Source: JAJTFA01 sp044351265
GTDB taxonomy: Bacteria; Bacteroidota; Bacteroidia; UKL13-3
DNA length: 9,577 bases
Direction: 5' to 3'
NCBI GenBank assembly: GCA_044351265.1
Contig: JBILGC010000065.1
Location: 1 to 9,577 of the forward strand
Positions 1-7,792 of the stretch are shown piece by piece. How positions within the stretch are numbered: the first letter of the stretch is position 1; each line of letters begins with the position of its first letter. The notes below the pieces were generated by a model that did not search any database, was not told where the DNA came from, and saw only the letters and a list, made by a program, of their open reading frames with translations. Made by a program: the position numbers and the translations under genes.

Positions 1-1781
1 CATGCAGTATCATAGCAAGCACCATTTTTAATAATGATACCCACCGTTATCCAACCATCTGGATCACATGTATTTTGGTAGGCATTTTGGGTGAATCTAG
101 GCCTGCGTATAGTATCAAAAGGAACCCAACTATTTTTATTGCATGCAGAGTCAAAATTAATCCAAGCTTTTTCATATCCACAGGTTGGTTCTGTTCTATC
201 AATATCAAAAGTAATTAGCGTACCAGCACAAACCGGCCCTGATGTATCAATAAGAAGCCTAGGTCTGGGTGGATTAAAAGTACTATCATAACCTGCTTTT
301 GGCGGACCCATAACGACAGTTGATGTATCAGAGTGTGTGCATCCGCTTATTATATCCTCCATAAACAATGATACCTTGTAACATGCATTTACTCCCTGAG
401 GATAAAAGTGCTTTACCTGAAGTGAGTCTCTTGAAAAGTTACAATTAAGGCCAATATTAATACCATTGCGTGTATCAGTTGTGCATGTTGGTGCAGCTGC
501 ATCACCAAAATTCCATAACCTGCGCATGTCGGGATTGCTAAAATGACAGGATGTATATGGGGCAGGTGTTTTAAAATAAACGGTATCTTTTGCCAAGCAC
601 TGGTTATTGTTAAGCACACGTGCAGTATCATTTGCAATATTTGCCCGAGGGCCTAAAACATTAATAAAAGTATCTTTAACATAAGAACAATTAATGAGGC
701 TAACGGTGAGGCGCACCCTGTATTGACCGCAATCAGGAAAAGAGTAATCTTTTAACTGAGGTGCTAAAAAATCCTTAATTCGGTTGTTATCCTTATCAAA
801 CACCTCCCACCTTACATTTGACAGCGAGGAGTTATTGGTGAATGTAAACTTATTGCCACGGAAGCATTGGGTTATGCCGGGAGAAATAAATAAACCAGTA
901 CCCAATTTATTTACATAGTAAAAACTGTCACTTGAAAATGTATCTGTACAATTGTTTATATCAACCACCACCAGTTTACTGGGTATGGGCTGATCTGCAA
1001 GAAAGGTATGGGAGGTGCTTAGCCAATTAACAGAGTCGCGCGCTCCATCGCCAAATAACCAATAAAATTTCTTGATGATGTTAAGCGGAATATTGGAGTT
1101 GTTGGCATAGTTTACCCTTGTGCTATCACAAAAGTATTCAGGTGTGGAAGTAAATTGTGGGCTATTGCGCTTAGGAAGTAAAACCACAGAGTCTTGTTTT
1201 TCGAGACGGTTTATGCAACCATTTGTATCTCTGATCTCCAACACGAGTGTGTATAGATGCCCAAATACATCTACATTGTTTTGATAACAATATATTTGAT
1301 TAAATACCGGTGTTGTATTTAACAGATAGCCATTACTAAGCTGCCAAACCAATTGATTTAGCGGAGCATTGGAAGGTCCAGGTTGAGATATATTGCGTAT
1401 GCAGAGGTTATTGTTTTTGAAACACATGGTATCCTCTGTAGTAATTACAAAATTGGCAACAGGCAACGCATTAACGGAAACCGTTGGACCATTGGCATTG
1501 CAGACCGCACCTCCTGCAAAAGTAATCGTAATACTTGGCGTATAGGTTCCTGCAGTATTGTAGCTATATACAGAGACGGCCGCAGCATTGTTATTTACAT
1601 TTCCATCCCCATAATTAATGGTAATATTGGTTACGGTACCCCCGGTTGTGGCGATGCTAAAGGTTGCGGTATTTCCTACACATAACTTTTGCCTTGAAAG
1701 TGTAAGGCTACAAGTTTGTGCCATCAATGCATTGCTTGCGAGTAAAAAAATCAAGATTTGAAATAATCTGAAAACTTTCAT
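1..1781 (-). CDS. Secreted PKD-domain protein, N-terminal part (gene runs off the left edge)
   Basis: An open frame runs without a stop from an ATG at 1781 on the minus strand to the window edge, giving 593 codons of a longer protein. Residues 1-21 form a signal peptide (MKVFR, then a hydrophobic stretch, ending ALMA before QTC), so export to the periplasm or surface is expected. At least three PKD-like modules are visible by their core turns: YGDG at 57-60, FGDG at 243-246 and FGD at 425-427, each followed by a strand pattern like YSYNTAGTYTPSITI. Cysteines are frequent, suggesting disulfides. In Bacteroidota such chains of PKD/Ig-like repeats usually end in a gliding-motility-type or T9SS C-terminal domain and act as surface adhesins or large secreted proteins. 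That end lies outside the window, so the sorting signal is inferred. It is transcribed divergently from mtaB. The specific ligand or role is unknown. Confidence 0.85.
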   Translation of the reverse strand, partial: MKVFRLFQILIFLLASNALMAQTCSLTLSRQKLCVGNTATFSIATTGGTVTNITINYGDGNVNNNAAAVSVYSYNTAGTYTPSITITFAGGAVCNANGPTVSVNALPVANFVITTEDTMCFKNNNLCIRNISQPGPSNAPLNQLVWQLSNGYLLNTTPVFNQIYCYQNNVDVFGHLYTLVLEIRDTNGCINRLEKQDSVVLLPKRNSPQFTSTPEYFCDSTRVNYANNSNIPLNIIKKFYWLFGDGARDSVNWLSTSHTFLADQPIPSKLVVVDINNCTDTFSSDSFYYVNKLGTGLFISPGITQCFRGNKFTFTNNSSLSNVRWEVFDKDNNRIKDFLAPQLKDYSFPDCGQYRVRLTVSLINCSYVKDTFINVLGPRANIANDTARVLNNNQCLAKDTVYFKTPAPYTSCHFSNPDMRRLWNFGDAAAPTCTTDTRNGINIGLNCNFSRDSLQVKHFYPQGVNACYKVSLFMEDIISGCTHSDTSTVVMGPPKAGYDSTFNPPRPRLLIDTSGPVCAGTLITFDIDRTEPTCGYEKAWINFDSACNKNSWVPFDTIRRPRFTQNAYQNTCDPDGWITVGIIIKNGACYDTA

Positions 1782-1787
1782 TTATGG

Positions 1788-1795
1788 CAATAATA
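1788..1795 (-). promoter_or_regulatory. Possible -7 box for the PKD-protein gene
   Basis: On the minus strand TATTATTG matches the Bacteroidota -7 consensus TAnnTTTG with one mismatch and ends six bases before the ATG at 1781. No TTG is found 18-21 bases further upstream (the nearest is about 26 away), so the call is weak. If real, the transcript would have almost no leader. Confidence 0.3.
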
Positions 1796-1868
1796 AATCA
1801 ATTTTATTATAGAATGGTTGCAACAAGATCAAGTTAACCTATTTTTAAGTGTGGTTTACAAGCCAATA

Positions 1869-1899
1869 TTTTATGATTTGCCAATTAGCCCTATCTTTG
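1869..1899 (+). promoter_or_regulatory. Bacteroidota-type promoter of mtaB
   Basis: TATCTTTG at 1892-1899 is an exact match to the -7 consensus TAnnTTTG. A degenerate -33 element (TTTT, 1869-1872) lies 19 bases upstream. The box ends six bases before the ATG at 1906, so the predicted transcription start falls at or next to the start codon. This also argues against the longer reading frame that begins at 1849, because that start would lie upstream of the promoter. Confidence 0.55.
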
Positions 1900-1905
1900 C
1901 CACGC

Positions 1906-3210
1906 ATGCAAAAATCGGTAGCATTTTATACCCTGGGTTGTAAGCTAAATTTCTCAGAAACATCAACCATTGGAAGGCAGCTAACAGGTGCCGGCTTCAA
2001 AAAAGTTAATTTTGAAGATGGTGCAGATGTTTATGTAATCAATACCTGCTCAGTTACTGATCATGCCGATAAAAAATGTAAAAAAATTGTGCGTGAGGCC
2101 TTGCGTCATAATCCAGCAGCTTTTGTTACAGTAATTGGCTGTTATGCGCAGCTTAAGCCTCAGGAAATTGCCAAAATTGAAGGAGTAGATTTGGTGCTGG
2201 GTGCTGCCGAAAAATTTAATATTGACAAGTACCTTAACAACCAAACAAAAAAAGGTTTTGCAGAAATTAAGGAGGGAAAAATAAAAGAGGTCATGGATTA
2301 CCATGCCTCCTACTCTATTGGCGACCGCACACGTACCTTTCTAAAAATACAGGATGGATGTGATTATTTCTGCTCCTTTTGCACCATACCATTAGCTAGA
2401 GGCCGCAGCCGCAGTGATAGTATTACCAATGTAGTGAAGCAAGCAAAAGAAGTAGTAGCTTCCGGCATTAAGGAAATTGTGCTTACCGGAGTAAATACAG
2501 GCGACTTTGGGGCACAAAAAGGTGAATCATTTTTTGACTTGCTAAAGGCATTGAATGAGGTTAATGGCTTGCAACGCCTCCGTATTTCATCCATTGAGCC
2601 TAATTTATTATCAGATGAAATCATTGAATGGGCTGCGCAATCCAAACAAATCGTTCCGCATTTTCATATACCACTTCAGTCAGGCTCTGATGAAGTACTA
2701 AAAGCTATGCGCAGGAAATATGATACTGCATTGTATGCGGCTCGTATTCAAAAAATCAAGTCTTTAATGCCACATGCATGCATTGGTGTGGATGTAATAG
2801 TTGGATTTCCTGGTGAAACGCAAGAGCACTTTTTAGAAACCTATAATTACCTTAACGGTCTTGATATTTCCTATCTACACGTATTTACCTACAGCGAAAG
2901 AGCCAATACCACGGCTATTAAAATTTCGGGCAAGGTTAAGCAGGCCGATCGTTTTGAACGTAATAAAATGCTTAGCATTTTAAGTGATAAAAAACGAAGG
3001 TTTTTTTATGAGCAGCATATTGGTAAAGCAAGACAAGTGCTTTGGGAAGCAGAAAATGACAATGATTCCATGTTTGGGTTTACCGATAATTATATAAAAG
3101 TAAAAACAACTTACGACCCCATGCTGGTTAATGAAATTACCGAAACGACCTTACAGGCAATTGATGATGAAATGGTGGTAAAAACCCGCATACTAACACC
3201 TGTTTATTGA
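1906..3210 (+). CDS. mtaB: tRNA (t6A37-C2)-methylthiotransferase MtaB
   Basis: Radical-SAM enzyme expected to convert t6A to ms2t6A at position 37 of ANN-decoding tRNAs in the cytoplasm. The 434-residue protein has the three methylthiotransferase parts in order. An N-terminal UPF0004 domain carries cluster cysteines C12 (TLGCKLN), C48 (INTCSVT) and C79 (IGCYAQ). The radical-SAM core has CxxxCxxC at C152, C156 and C159 (DGCDYFCSFC). A C-terminal TRAM-like domain covers about 370-434. TLGCKLN, INTCSVTDHADKKC and VIVGFPGET favour MtaB over MiaB or RimO. The length is typical. An in-frame ATG at 1849 would add 19 residues with no family counterpart and lies upstream of the -7 box, so 1906 was chosen. 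It stands as a single gene, followed after 169 bases by the condensin operon. No convincing T-tailed terminator follows it. Confidence 0.93.
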   Translation: MQKSVAFYTLGCKLNFSETSTIGRQLTGAGFKKVNFEDGADVYVINTCSVTDHADKKCKKIVREALRHNPAAFVTVIGCYAQLKPQEIAKIEGVDLVLGAAEKFNIDKYLNNQTKKGFAEIKEGKIKEVMDYHASYSIGDRTRTFLKIQDGCDYFCSFCTIPLARGRSRSDSITNVVKQAKEVVASGIKEIVLTGVNTGDFGAQKGESFFDLLKALNEVNGLQRLRISSIEPNLLSDEIIEWAAQSKQIVPHFHIPLQSGSDEVLKAMRRKYDTALYAARIQKIKSLMPHACIGVDVIVGFPGETQEHFLETYNYLNGLDISYLHVFTYSERANTTAIKISGKVKQADRFERNKMLSILSDKKRRFFYEQHIGKARQVLWEAENDNDSMFGFTDNYIKVKTTYDPMLVNEITETTLQAIDDEMVVKTRILTPVY

Positions 3211-3244
3211 AGCAAATGGCTTTCTTACAACCTGATGCACCCCG

Positions 3245-3267
3245 AATTAGATGTATTACATCTAATT
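3245..3267. promoter_or_regulatory. 23-bp perfect palindrome, candidate operator upstream of the condensin operon
   Basis: Arms AATTAGATGTA and TACATCTAATT flank a single central T, giving an 11+1+11 perfect inverted repeat. It overlaps by two bases a second palindrome, TTAACGTTAA at 3266-3275. The site lies 35 bases after the mtaB stop and 112 bases before the smc-like start. The one-base centre and lack of a T-tract on either side fit a dimeric-regulator site better than an intrinsic terminator. As RNA it could still form a stem of about nine pairs and reduce read-through from mtaB. Its function is inferred from shape and position only. Confidence 0.5.
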
Positions 3268-3379
3268 AACGTTAAATTGACTAAAAACCCTGTTAAATAA
3301 GGCATTCGGTTGTGCATAAAGTGAGCATAACTGCTAAAAACCAACGCGTAAATTGCTCGAAGAAATTTGAACAATTAAT
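3268..3379 (+). other. Upstream region of the condensin operon
   Basis: This AT-rich stretch leads into the smc-like gene. It holds the second palindrome (ending at 3275) and a direct repeat GCATAA at 3314-3319 and 3325-3330, spaced 11 bases start to start, about one helical turn. GAAATTTG at 3362-3369 matches the -7 consensus TAnnTTTG with one mismatch and sits ten bases before the ATG, but no -33 TTG is found at the right distance. No purine-rich Shine-Dalgarno sequence is evident. No other gene is supported here. Confidence 0.35.
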
Positions 3380-6040
3380 ATGCTAACAAGAGTCATTGTA
3401 CTAAATTCCAAGGTTTATGGGAAAGCTGAAATCAGATTGGATGACTGCGATAGTCTTCAGCTGGTAGGCCCTAACAATATCGGGAAAAGTACACTTATTT
3501 ATGCCCTTAACTTTTTATTCATCATTGATGGGCAGAAGATGAGTTTCAGCGGAAACCGTAAAGGCGACAAAGAAACTATTCATCACTATTTCCCAAACCA
3601 CAACCAAAGTTTTATTGTTTTTGAGGTATTTAAAAAATCATATTACTCCATCATTGTTAAGCGTGATAGTGAGAGCAATCTTGAATACTATAAGTTTGAC
3701 AGCGAGTACAAGGAAGATTACTTTGTCGATGATGATAAACGCTTATTAAAGTTTGAAGAGGTAAAGGAACGTTTGGCCTCAGCAGCGCTTAAACTGGAGC
3801 AGTTTAAAGATAAAAGAGAGGTCTTTCAATTTGTTTATCAACGCGGCAAACGAAATAACGCAGTAGTTTGGCTAGATGACAGTGTAAGAAGCGAGGGTAT
3901 TAGCAATAATTTCTCCCGCATATATCGCTACCTGATCAATACCAAACTTATTACCAATAAAAACCTCAAAGAGGCGCTTATTGTTGCCGATAACAGGGAA
4001 AATGAAACCCTTAATTTTTCGCAGAAAAATAAGAAAGATATCAATGACCTGAAACGGATTAACAACGAAATTAGGAATCTGAAATCGGTTAAAAATGAAT
4101 TTGATGAACTCAGGGAACTGGTTAGTCAATACAACGCCAAATCACATATTTTAAGTGAATTGTACTTTGGTTTTAACAAAAACTATGCGCACACCATGCC
4201 TGAACTGCAAGTACAGTTGCATGAAAAGGACAAAGCTATTGGGCGCCTGAATACAGAAATGAATGAGGAATTGATACCCCAAAAAGCCGATCTCGACAGA
4301 AAGATTGGTGGCAAAGAGGCGGAAATCAATGCACGTACACAGTTACTGCACGAAAAAGAAAATGAAATCAAGATTATTGACGCATATGAACCAGTTAAGA
4401 TACTGAATGAACAGTTGGCTAATCTTGATAAGGACCGTAAGGCTATTGAAAGTCGCATTACAATTGCAGAAATGCAGAAGTTAAACAGCGAGCAGATTGA
4501 GAATAAGGTTATACGAATTGGTGAGCAAATTAAACGGGTTGAAATGCAAGTTAAAAACTACAGCAATCTCCTCATCAATAAAATTTCAGGATCGGTAGAA
4601 AATCGTAAATTACTTAACTCTATTTTAAGCGAACAAGTAAGCAGCTTGCCTGGCGAACAGGTATTAAAACAGATTCATAAAATCTCTCAAACCCTCAGTA
4701 TTTTTGATGGGCAGATTGATATTTCAAAAAATATAGAAATAAAAGATTTTAAAAATGTAGATGAGTTGAAAGCCGAATTGGCTGCACTGAAAGAAGACCG
4801 CACCCAGCAGGAGGCTCTTTTAAAAGTTGTAAAAGATCTGGAAGCCTCGCAAGATCAGTTAAACAAGATTAGTGAGCAAATTGAATCAATTAAGTTTAAG
4901 CTTTCTCGTATAAAGTTAAAACCCACGTTAAGTAAATCACTCGAGAAGCTTAAAACCGAAATCAATGAACTGATGTCGGAAAAAGAGAAATTCGAAACCG
5001 AACAGAAACAAATAGCCAAAACAATAGCCAGAAAAAGCAATGAATTGCGCGATTTGCTGGATGAAAAACAAAAGCGTCAGGAGAGAATTAATAGGCTCAT
5101 AGAAATGAAGCATGAAATTGATGAGTTAGGCCTGGCAGGTGAAGAATTTGAAAGCAACGAAAGTCTGGATCAGTTGTACAATAAGGTGAAGTTGAACTGG
5201 CAAGACCGCATTACACTTAAATCCAATAAAGACCACCTGTTTGAAAAGCTGCGTGATAAGCTACAAAGCACTTTTGCCGATGAGAATGATTTTATTAAGT
5301 ATGTGGAAGAAGAGGTAGCTTTAATAGAAGACAAGGAACGAAGCATACAATCACTATTAGAAAGTATATCTACCCAATTTGCGAATCCGGCTTATACCCT
5401 CCTGAAGCGTTATGAGGAGTTTAAAGAGTTTATTTATAATAAATTTAACAGCAAGCTCACCCAAACAAGAATCTCGGATATAGAAGCCCTTACCATTGAA
5501 CTAATAGACAATAAACGTCTGGTTGATGAAGTGAAGAAAATCAGCCAAATTCAACAGGTAACAGGGCAACTCATGTTTGAATTTGATAACAGCGACAGTT
5601 TAAAAGTTCTTGACCACTACCTTGAGAGTGGAACACAAATTGAATTTGATGATTTATTTGACATCACACTGCATTTGTCGCGCAAAGGCAGCACCAAGCA
5701 AGTTGACCTTAGCCAGCAAATAGAAAGTGATGGTACAGATAAGATGATTCGTTTGGTGATTGTAATGAATATCATTAACAGGCTAGCACTGGCTGACCAT
5801 GAAAACAGAATTGCATTATTTATTGATGAGGTAGCAACCATTGATAAGCAGAACAGACCTGAACTGGTGCGTTTTTGTAAAGACCATTTCTTTATTCCAA
5901 TTTTTGCTGCACCGGATGCAGTTCCGGGCTTTGGCAAGTATTACTTCATATTCCGCAGTTCTGGTAAAATAAATATCAATGAAAGAACCAATGCGGCCTA
6001 TGGAGAAGTGGTAGATAAAAATCTAAAATTGGAAGTTTAA
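3380..6040 (+). CDS. MksB/MukB/JetC-like SMC ATPase of a condensin complex
   Basis: An 886-residue ATPase of SMC/Rad50-like architecture, expected to bind DNA and drive loop extrusion or compaction together with the next two gene products. Residues 1-190 form the N-terminal head half, with Walker A GPNNIGKST at 30-38. Heptad-rich, charged coiled coil covers about 215-395 and 458-590. The stretch between (about 396-457) is less regular and is the likely small hinge. The C-terminal head half has signature-like SDGT at 783-786, Walker B IALFIDE at 811-817 with catalytic E817, a D-loop-like ATID and a switch region around FIPIFAAPD. This is far shorter than MukB (about 1,480 residues) and close to MksB-type proteins. 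It is first in an operon with kleisin and kite genes, 20 bases before the kleisin. Alternatives are a Wadjet JetC or another defence-associated SMC; the partner genes argue for MksBEF-like. Confidence 0.82.
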   Translation: MLTRVIVLNSKVYGKAEIRLDDCDSLQLVGPNNIGKSTLIYALNFLFIIDGQKMSFSGNRKGDKETIHHYFPNHNQSFIVFEVFKKSYYSIIVKRDSESNLEYYKFDSEYKEDYFVDDDKRLLKFEEVKERLASAALKLEQFKDKREVFQFVYQRGKRNNAVVWLDDSVRSEGISNNFSRIYRYLINTKLITNKNLKEALIVADNRENETLNFSQKNKKDINDLKRINNEIRNLKSVKNEFDELRELVSQYNAKSHILSELYFGFNKNYAHTMPELQVQLHEKDKAIGRLNTEMNEELIPQKADLDRKIGGKEAEINARTQLLHEKENEIKIIDAYEPVKILNEQLANLDKDRKAIESRITIAEMQKLNSEQIENKVIRIGEQIKRVEMQVKNYSNLLINKISGSVENRKLLNSILSEQVSSLPGEQVLKQIHKISQTLSIFDGQIDISKNIEIKDFKNVDELKAELAALKEDRTQQEALLKVVKDLEASQDQLNKISEQIESIKFKLSRIKLKPTLSKSLEKLKTEINELMSEKEKFETEQKQIAKTIARKSNELRDLLDEKQKRQERINRLIEMKHEIDELGLAGEEFESNESLDQLYNKVKLNWQDRITLKSNKDHLFEKLRDKLQSTFADENDFIKYVEEEVALIEDKERSIQSLLESISTQFANPAYTLLKRYEEFKEFIYNKFNSKLTQTRISDIEALTIELIDNKRLVDEVKKISQIQQVTGQLMFEFDNSDSLKVLDHYLESGTQIEFDDLFDITLHLSRKGSTKQVDLSQQIESDGTDKMIRLVIVMNIINRLALADHENRIALFIDEVATIDKQNRPELVRFCKDHFFIPIFAAPDAVPGFGKYYFIFRSSGKININERTNAAYGEVVDKNLKLEV

Positions 6041-6060
6041 CCGTTTAAATTAAACCATAA

Positions 6061-7257
6061 ATGAGAACGGAACCAAGAACCATAATAAACTTTCTTTCGA
6101 ACTACTTTGATATTGTAAGAGAGTTATTCGACATTCAGATGAAGGATGGGCTTATAAAAACAGAGGAGCTGAACCGTATTTTATCTGAAAGTGAAACTGA
6201 TATTGAGAATAAACTTATTGAATATAAGTTCCTGAAAAAGATATCTGACGATTATGAAATTCGTCCGGTTTATTTCAAGTTTCTCGAATTTATATTAAGC
6301 GAGTTTAAACCACTTTTACCTGAAACGATAGAAAAGTATGAGCATTCCATTACTTCTTTATTTAAAAAGATTAAAGAAGGCATCAGTAAAGATAGGAATA
6401 TTCTATTGCAGCGTATAACTGATTTAAACAATGAGGTAAGGGATTTTACAGATGCTGTTGAGAAAAATACGATTAGGCTTATAAGCGAAACAAAAGAGCT
6501 AAAGGCAAACGTTGATAAGATAGATTATCGAGAAAAAGTGCGTAAAGCCAGTTTCTGGATTGATTACTATATCAAACCATTGAATACAATTTTGGATGTT
6601 AGCCATTCTCAATCAATTACCAATCGTTTGCTGGACATATCGCAATATATCAATATCAGGCGACTCAATTTTGAGGATGAGGTAACTAGGCAGCAATTTG
6701 AAAAACTATATACTTTTTTGGTTCAAATAAATGATGACTTATTAAAGCAATCAAAGATATTAACCAATGAGTTGCTTCCATTAATAGAGCGCATACGGAG
6801 TGAATCACTTATCCTAACCGGCTGGATTGAATTCCTTAAAAATCCTAATAAGTGCGAAGTTCCGCATTTAACAAAAGCATATAGGAAATTACCACAAAGC
6901 AATAATCCTTATCACAATGCACTTGAGTATGTGGAGCAGTTCTTGCAAAGCAATGAAATCTACCTGAATGAACCAGAGGATGCCCTTAGCGAAAAATGGA
7001 TTTTTAATAAAGATTTCTATCTAGATAAACTCAAGAAGGAACTACCACAAACCAATTTTTTTGATTGGGCTGGCAAAACATTGCGCACAGAATACAAGGC
7101 TGTTGAAACAGAAAAATTCTTCTCGCTCACCTCCCTGCTATTCGAAGAAGATATTGATCTTGAATTTGATAATAAAGCCGACCGGCAGATTATTAGAACC
7201 ACTGAAATGAATTTACGAGTACCTAAAATAAAAGTAAAAAGACATGGATTATCCTAG
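6061..7257 (+). CDS. MksF/MukF/JetA-like kleisin subunit (putative)
   Basis: A 398-residue mostly helical, charged protein with no enzymatic motif. Residues about 1-80 look like a winged-helix domain. About 88-170 is long helices with coiled-coil character, about 180-270 another helical bundle, and about 271-398 a more mixed C-terminal part ending in a basic tail (KIKVKRHGLS). This matches the layout of MukF/MksF kleisins, which bridge the two SMC heads and bind the kite dimer. Primary sequence is poorly conserved in the family, so the call leans on the operon: it sits between an SMC ATPase and a kite-like gene. The start is 20 bases after the smc stop, and its last 14 bases overlap the next gene, suggesting translational coupling. 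The acidic segment LFEEDIDLEFD is a plausible linker to partner subunits; that part is speculation. Confidence 0.68.
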   Translation: MRTEPRTIINFLSNYFDIVRELFDIQMKDGLIKTEELNRILSESETDIENKLIEYKFLKKISDDYEIRPVYFKFLEFILSEFKPLLPETIEKYEHSITSLFKKIKEGISKDRNILLQRITDLNNEVRDFTDAVEKNTIRLISETKELKANVDKIDYREKVRKASFWIDYYIKPLNTILDVSHSQSITNRLLDISQYINIRRLNFEDEVTRQQFEKLYTFLVQINDDLLKQSKILTNELLPLIERIRSESLILTGWIEFLKNPNKCEVPHLTKAYRKLPQSNNPYHNALEYVEQFLQSNEIYLNEPEDALSEKWIFNKDFYLDKLKKELPQTNFFDWAGKTLRTEYKAVETEKFFSLTSLLFEEDIDLEFDNKADRQIIRTTEMNLRVPKIKVKRHGLS

Positions 7258-7792
7258 ATACCACCGAGATATTGTTAACGATTTGCTGGATGGCAAATTT
7301 GTTCTGGCTACTGATGCCAAATTTGTCGAGTTAAAAAACAATGGAGATTTCTACGGCAAGTTTTTTAAAGAAAGTTTCGATTTTTATCTGGTTATTAAAA
7401 CAGAATACGCATTTCTAATTAGCGAAGAAACAATGGAATCGCTTAGCCGTGATATTTGCATTTTTCTGGGTGTTTTATGCTATGAACTGGATAAAGAAGG
7501 CAAAAATTTTCTTGATGAAATTCAGTATGCAGAGTTTGACCAGGAAATAATAGACACTCTTTTTGAGAACTCCTCTTATATTGATTTAATACAAAACAAT
7601 AATCAGCTTAAAAACAGCGACAATAGAAAACAATTTCTTGGAACACTGAATAGAAGGAACATAATTGATAGAAGCAGCGATAGAAAATTTACATTTACCC
7701 CTGCCTATCGTGAATTTATGGAGTTTGCGAGAAATTTTGCAAAAGGAAAGCTTCAACAAAATACAGTTGAGGAAGAATCGCAGGGTACTTAA
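7244..7792 (+). CDS. MksE/MukE/JetB-like kite subunit (putative)
   Basis: A 182-residue protein predicted to fold as tandem winged helices (about 1-75 and 76-165) with an acidic, polar tail. Size and layout match MukE/MksE/JetB kite proteins, which bind the kleisin and DNA and regulate the SMC ATPase. The start HRDIVNDLLDGKFVLATDA, followed by a hydrophobic strand (FYLVI) and a helix ending ICIFLGVLCYELDKEG, resembles the first domain of that family by eye. It starts inside the last codons of the kleisin gene (14-base overlap in another frame) and is the last gene of the operon. No JetD/MksG-like TOPRIM nuclease follows: the next gene is convergent, and its stop codon abuts this one. Family sequence similarity is low, so operon position carries much of the weight. 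Confidence 0.68.
   Translation: MDYPRYHRDIVNDLLDGKFVLATDAKFVELKNNGDFYGKFFKESFDFYLVIKTEYAFLISEETMESLSRDICIFLGVLCYELDKEGKNFLDEIQYAEFDQEIIDTLFENSSYIDLIQNNNQLKNSDNRKQFLGTLNRRNIIDRSSDRKFTFTPAYREFMEFARNFAKGKLQQNTVEEESQGT

Noticed and set aside
1383..1685. A 100-residue plus-strand reading frame, and other short frames at 91-291 and 413-637
   Set aside because: They lie antisense to, or in other frames of, the continuous PKD-protein coding frame, and none resembles a real protein.
1849..1905. N-terminal extension of mtaB from an upstream ATG
   Set aside because: The extra 19 residues do not belong to the family, and the start would lie upstream of an exact -7 promoter box.
6043..6055. Short palindrome GTTTAA-A-TTAAAC between the SMC-like and kleisin-like genes
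   Set aside because: Only six AT-rich pairs in AT-rich spacer DNA; too weak for a terminator and likely by chance.
3380..7792. A complete Wadjet (JetABCD) plasmid-defence system
   Set aside because: Only the three condensin-like subunits are present. Both flanks hold unrelated housekeeping-type genes and no TOPRIM/JetD-like reading frame is found in the window.
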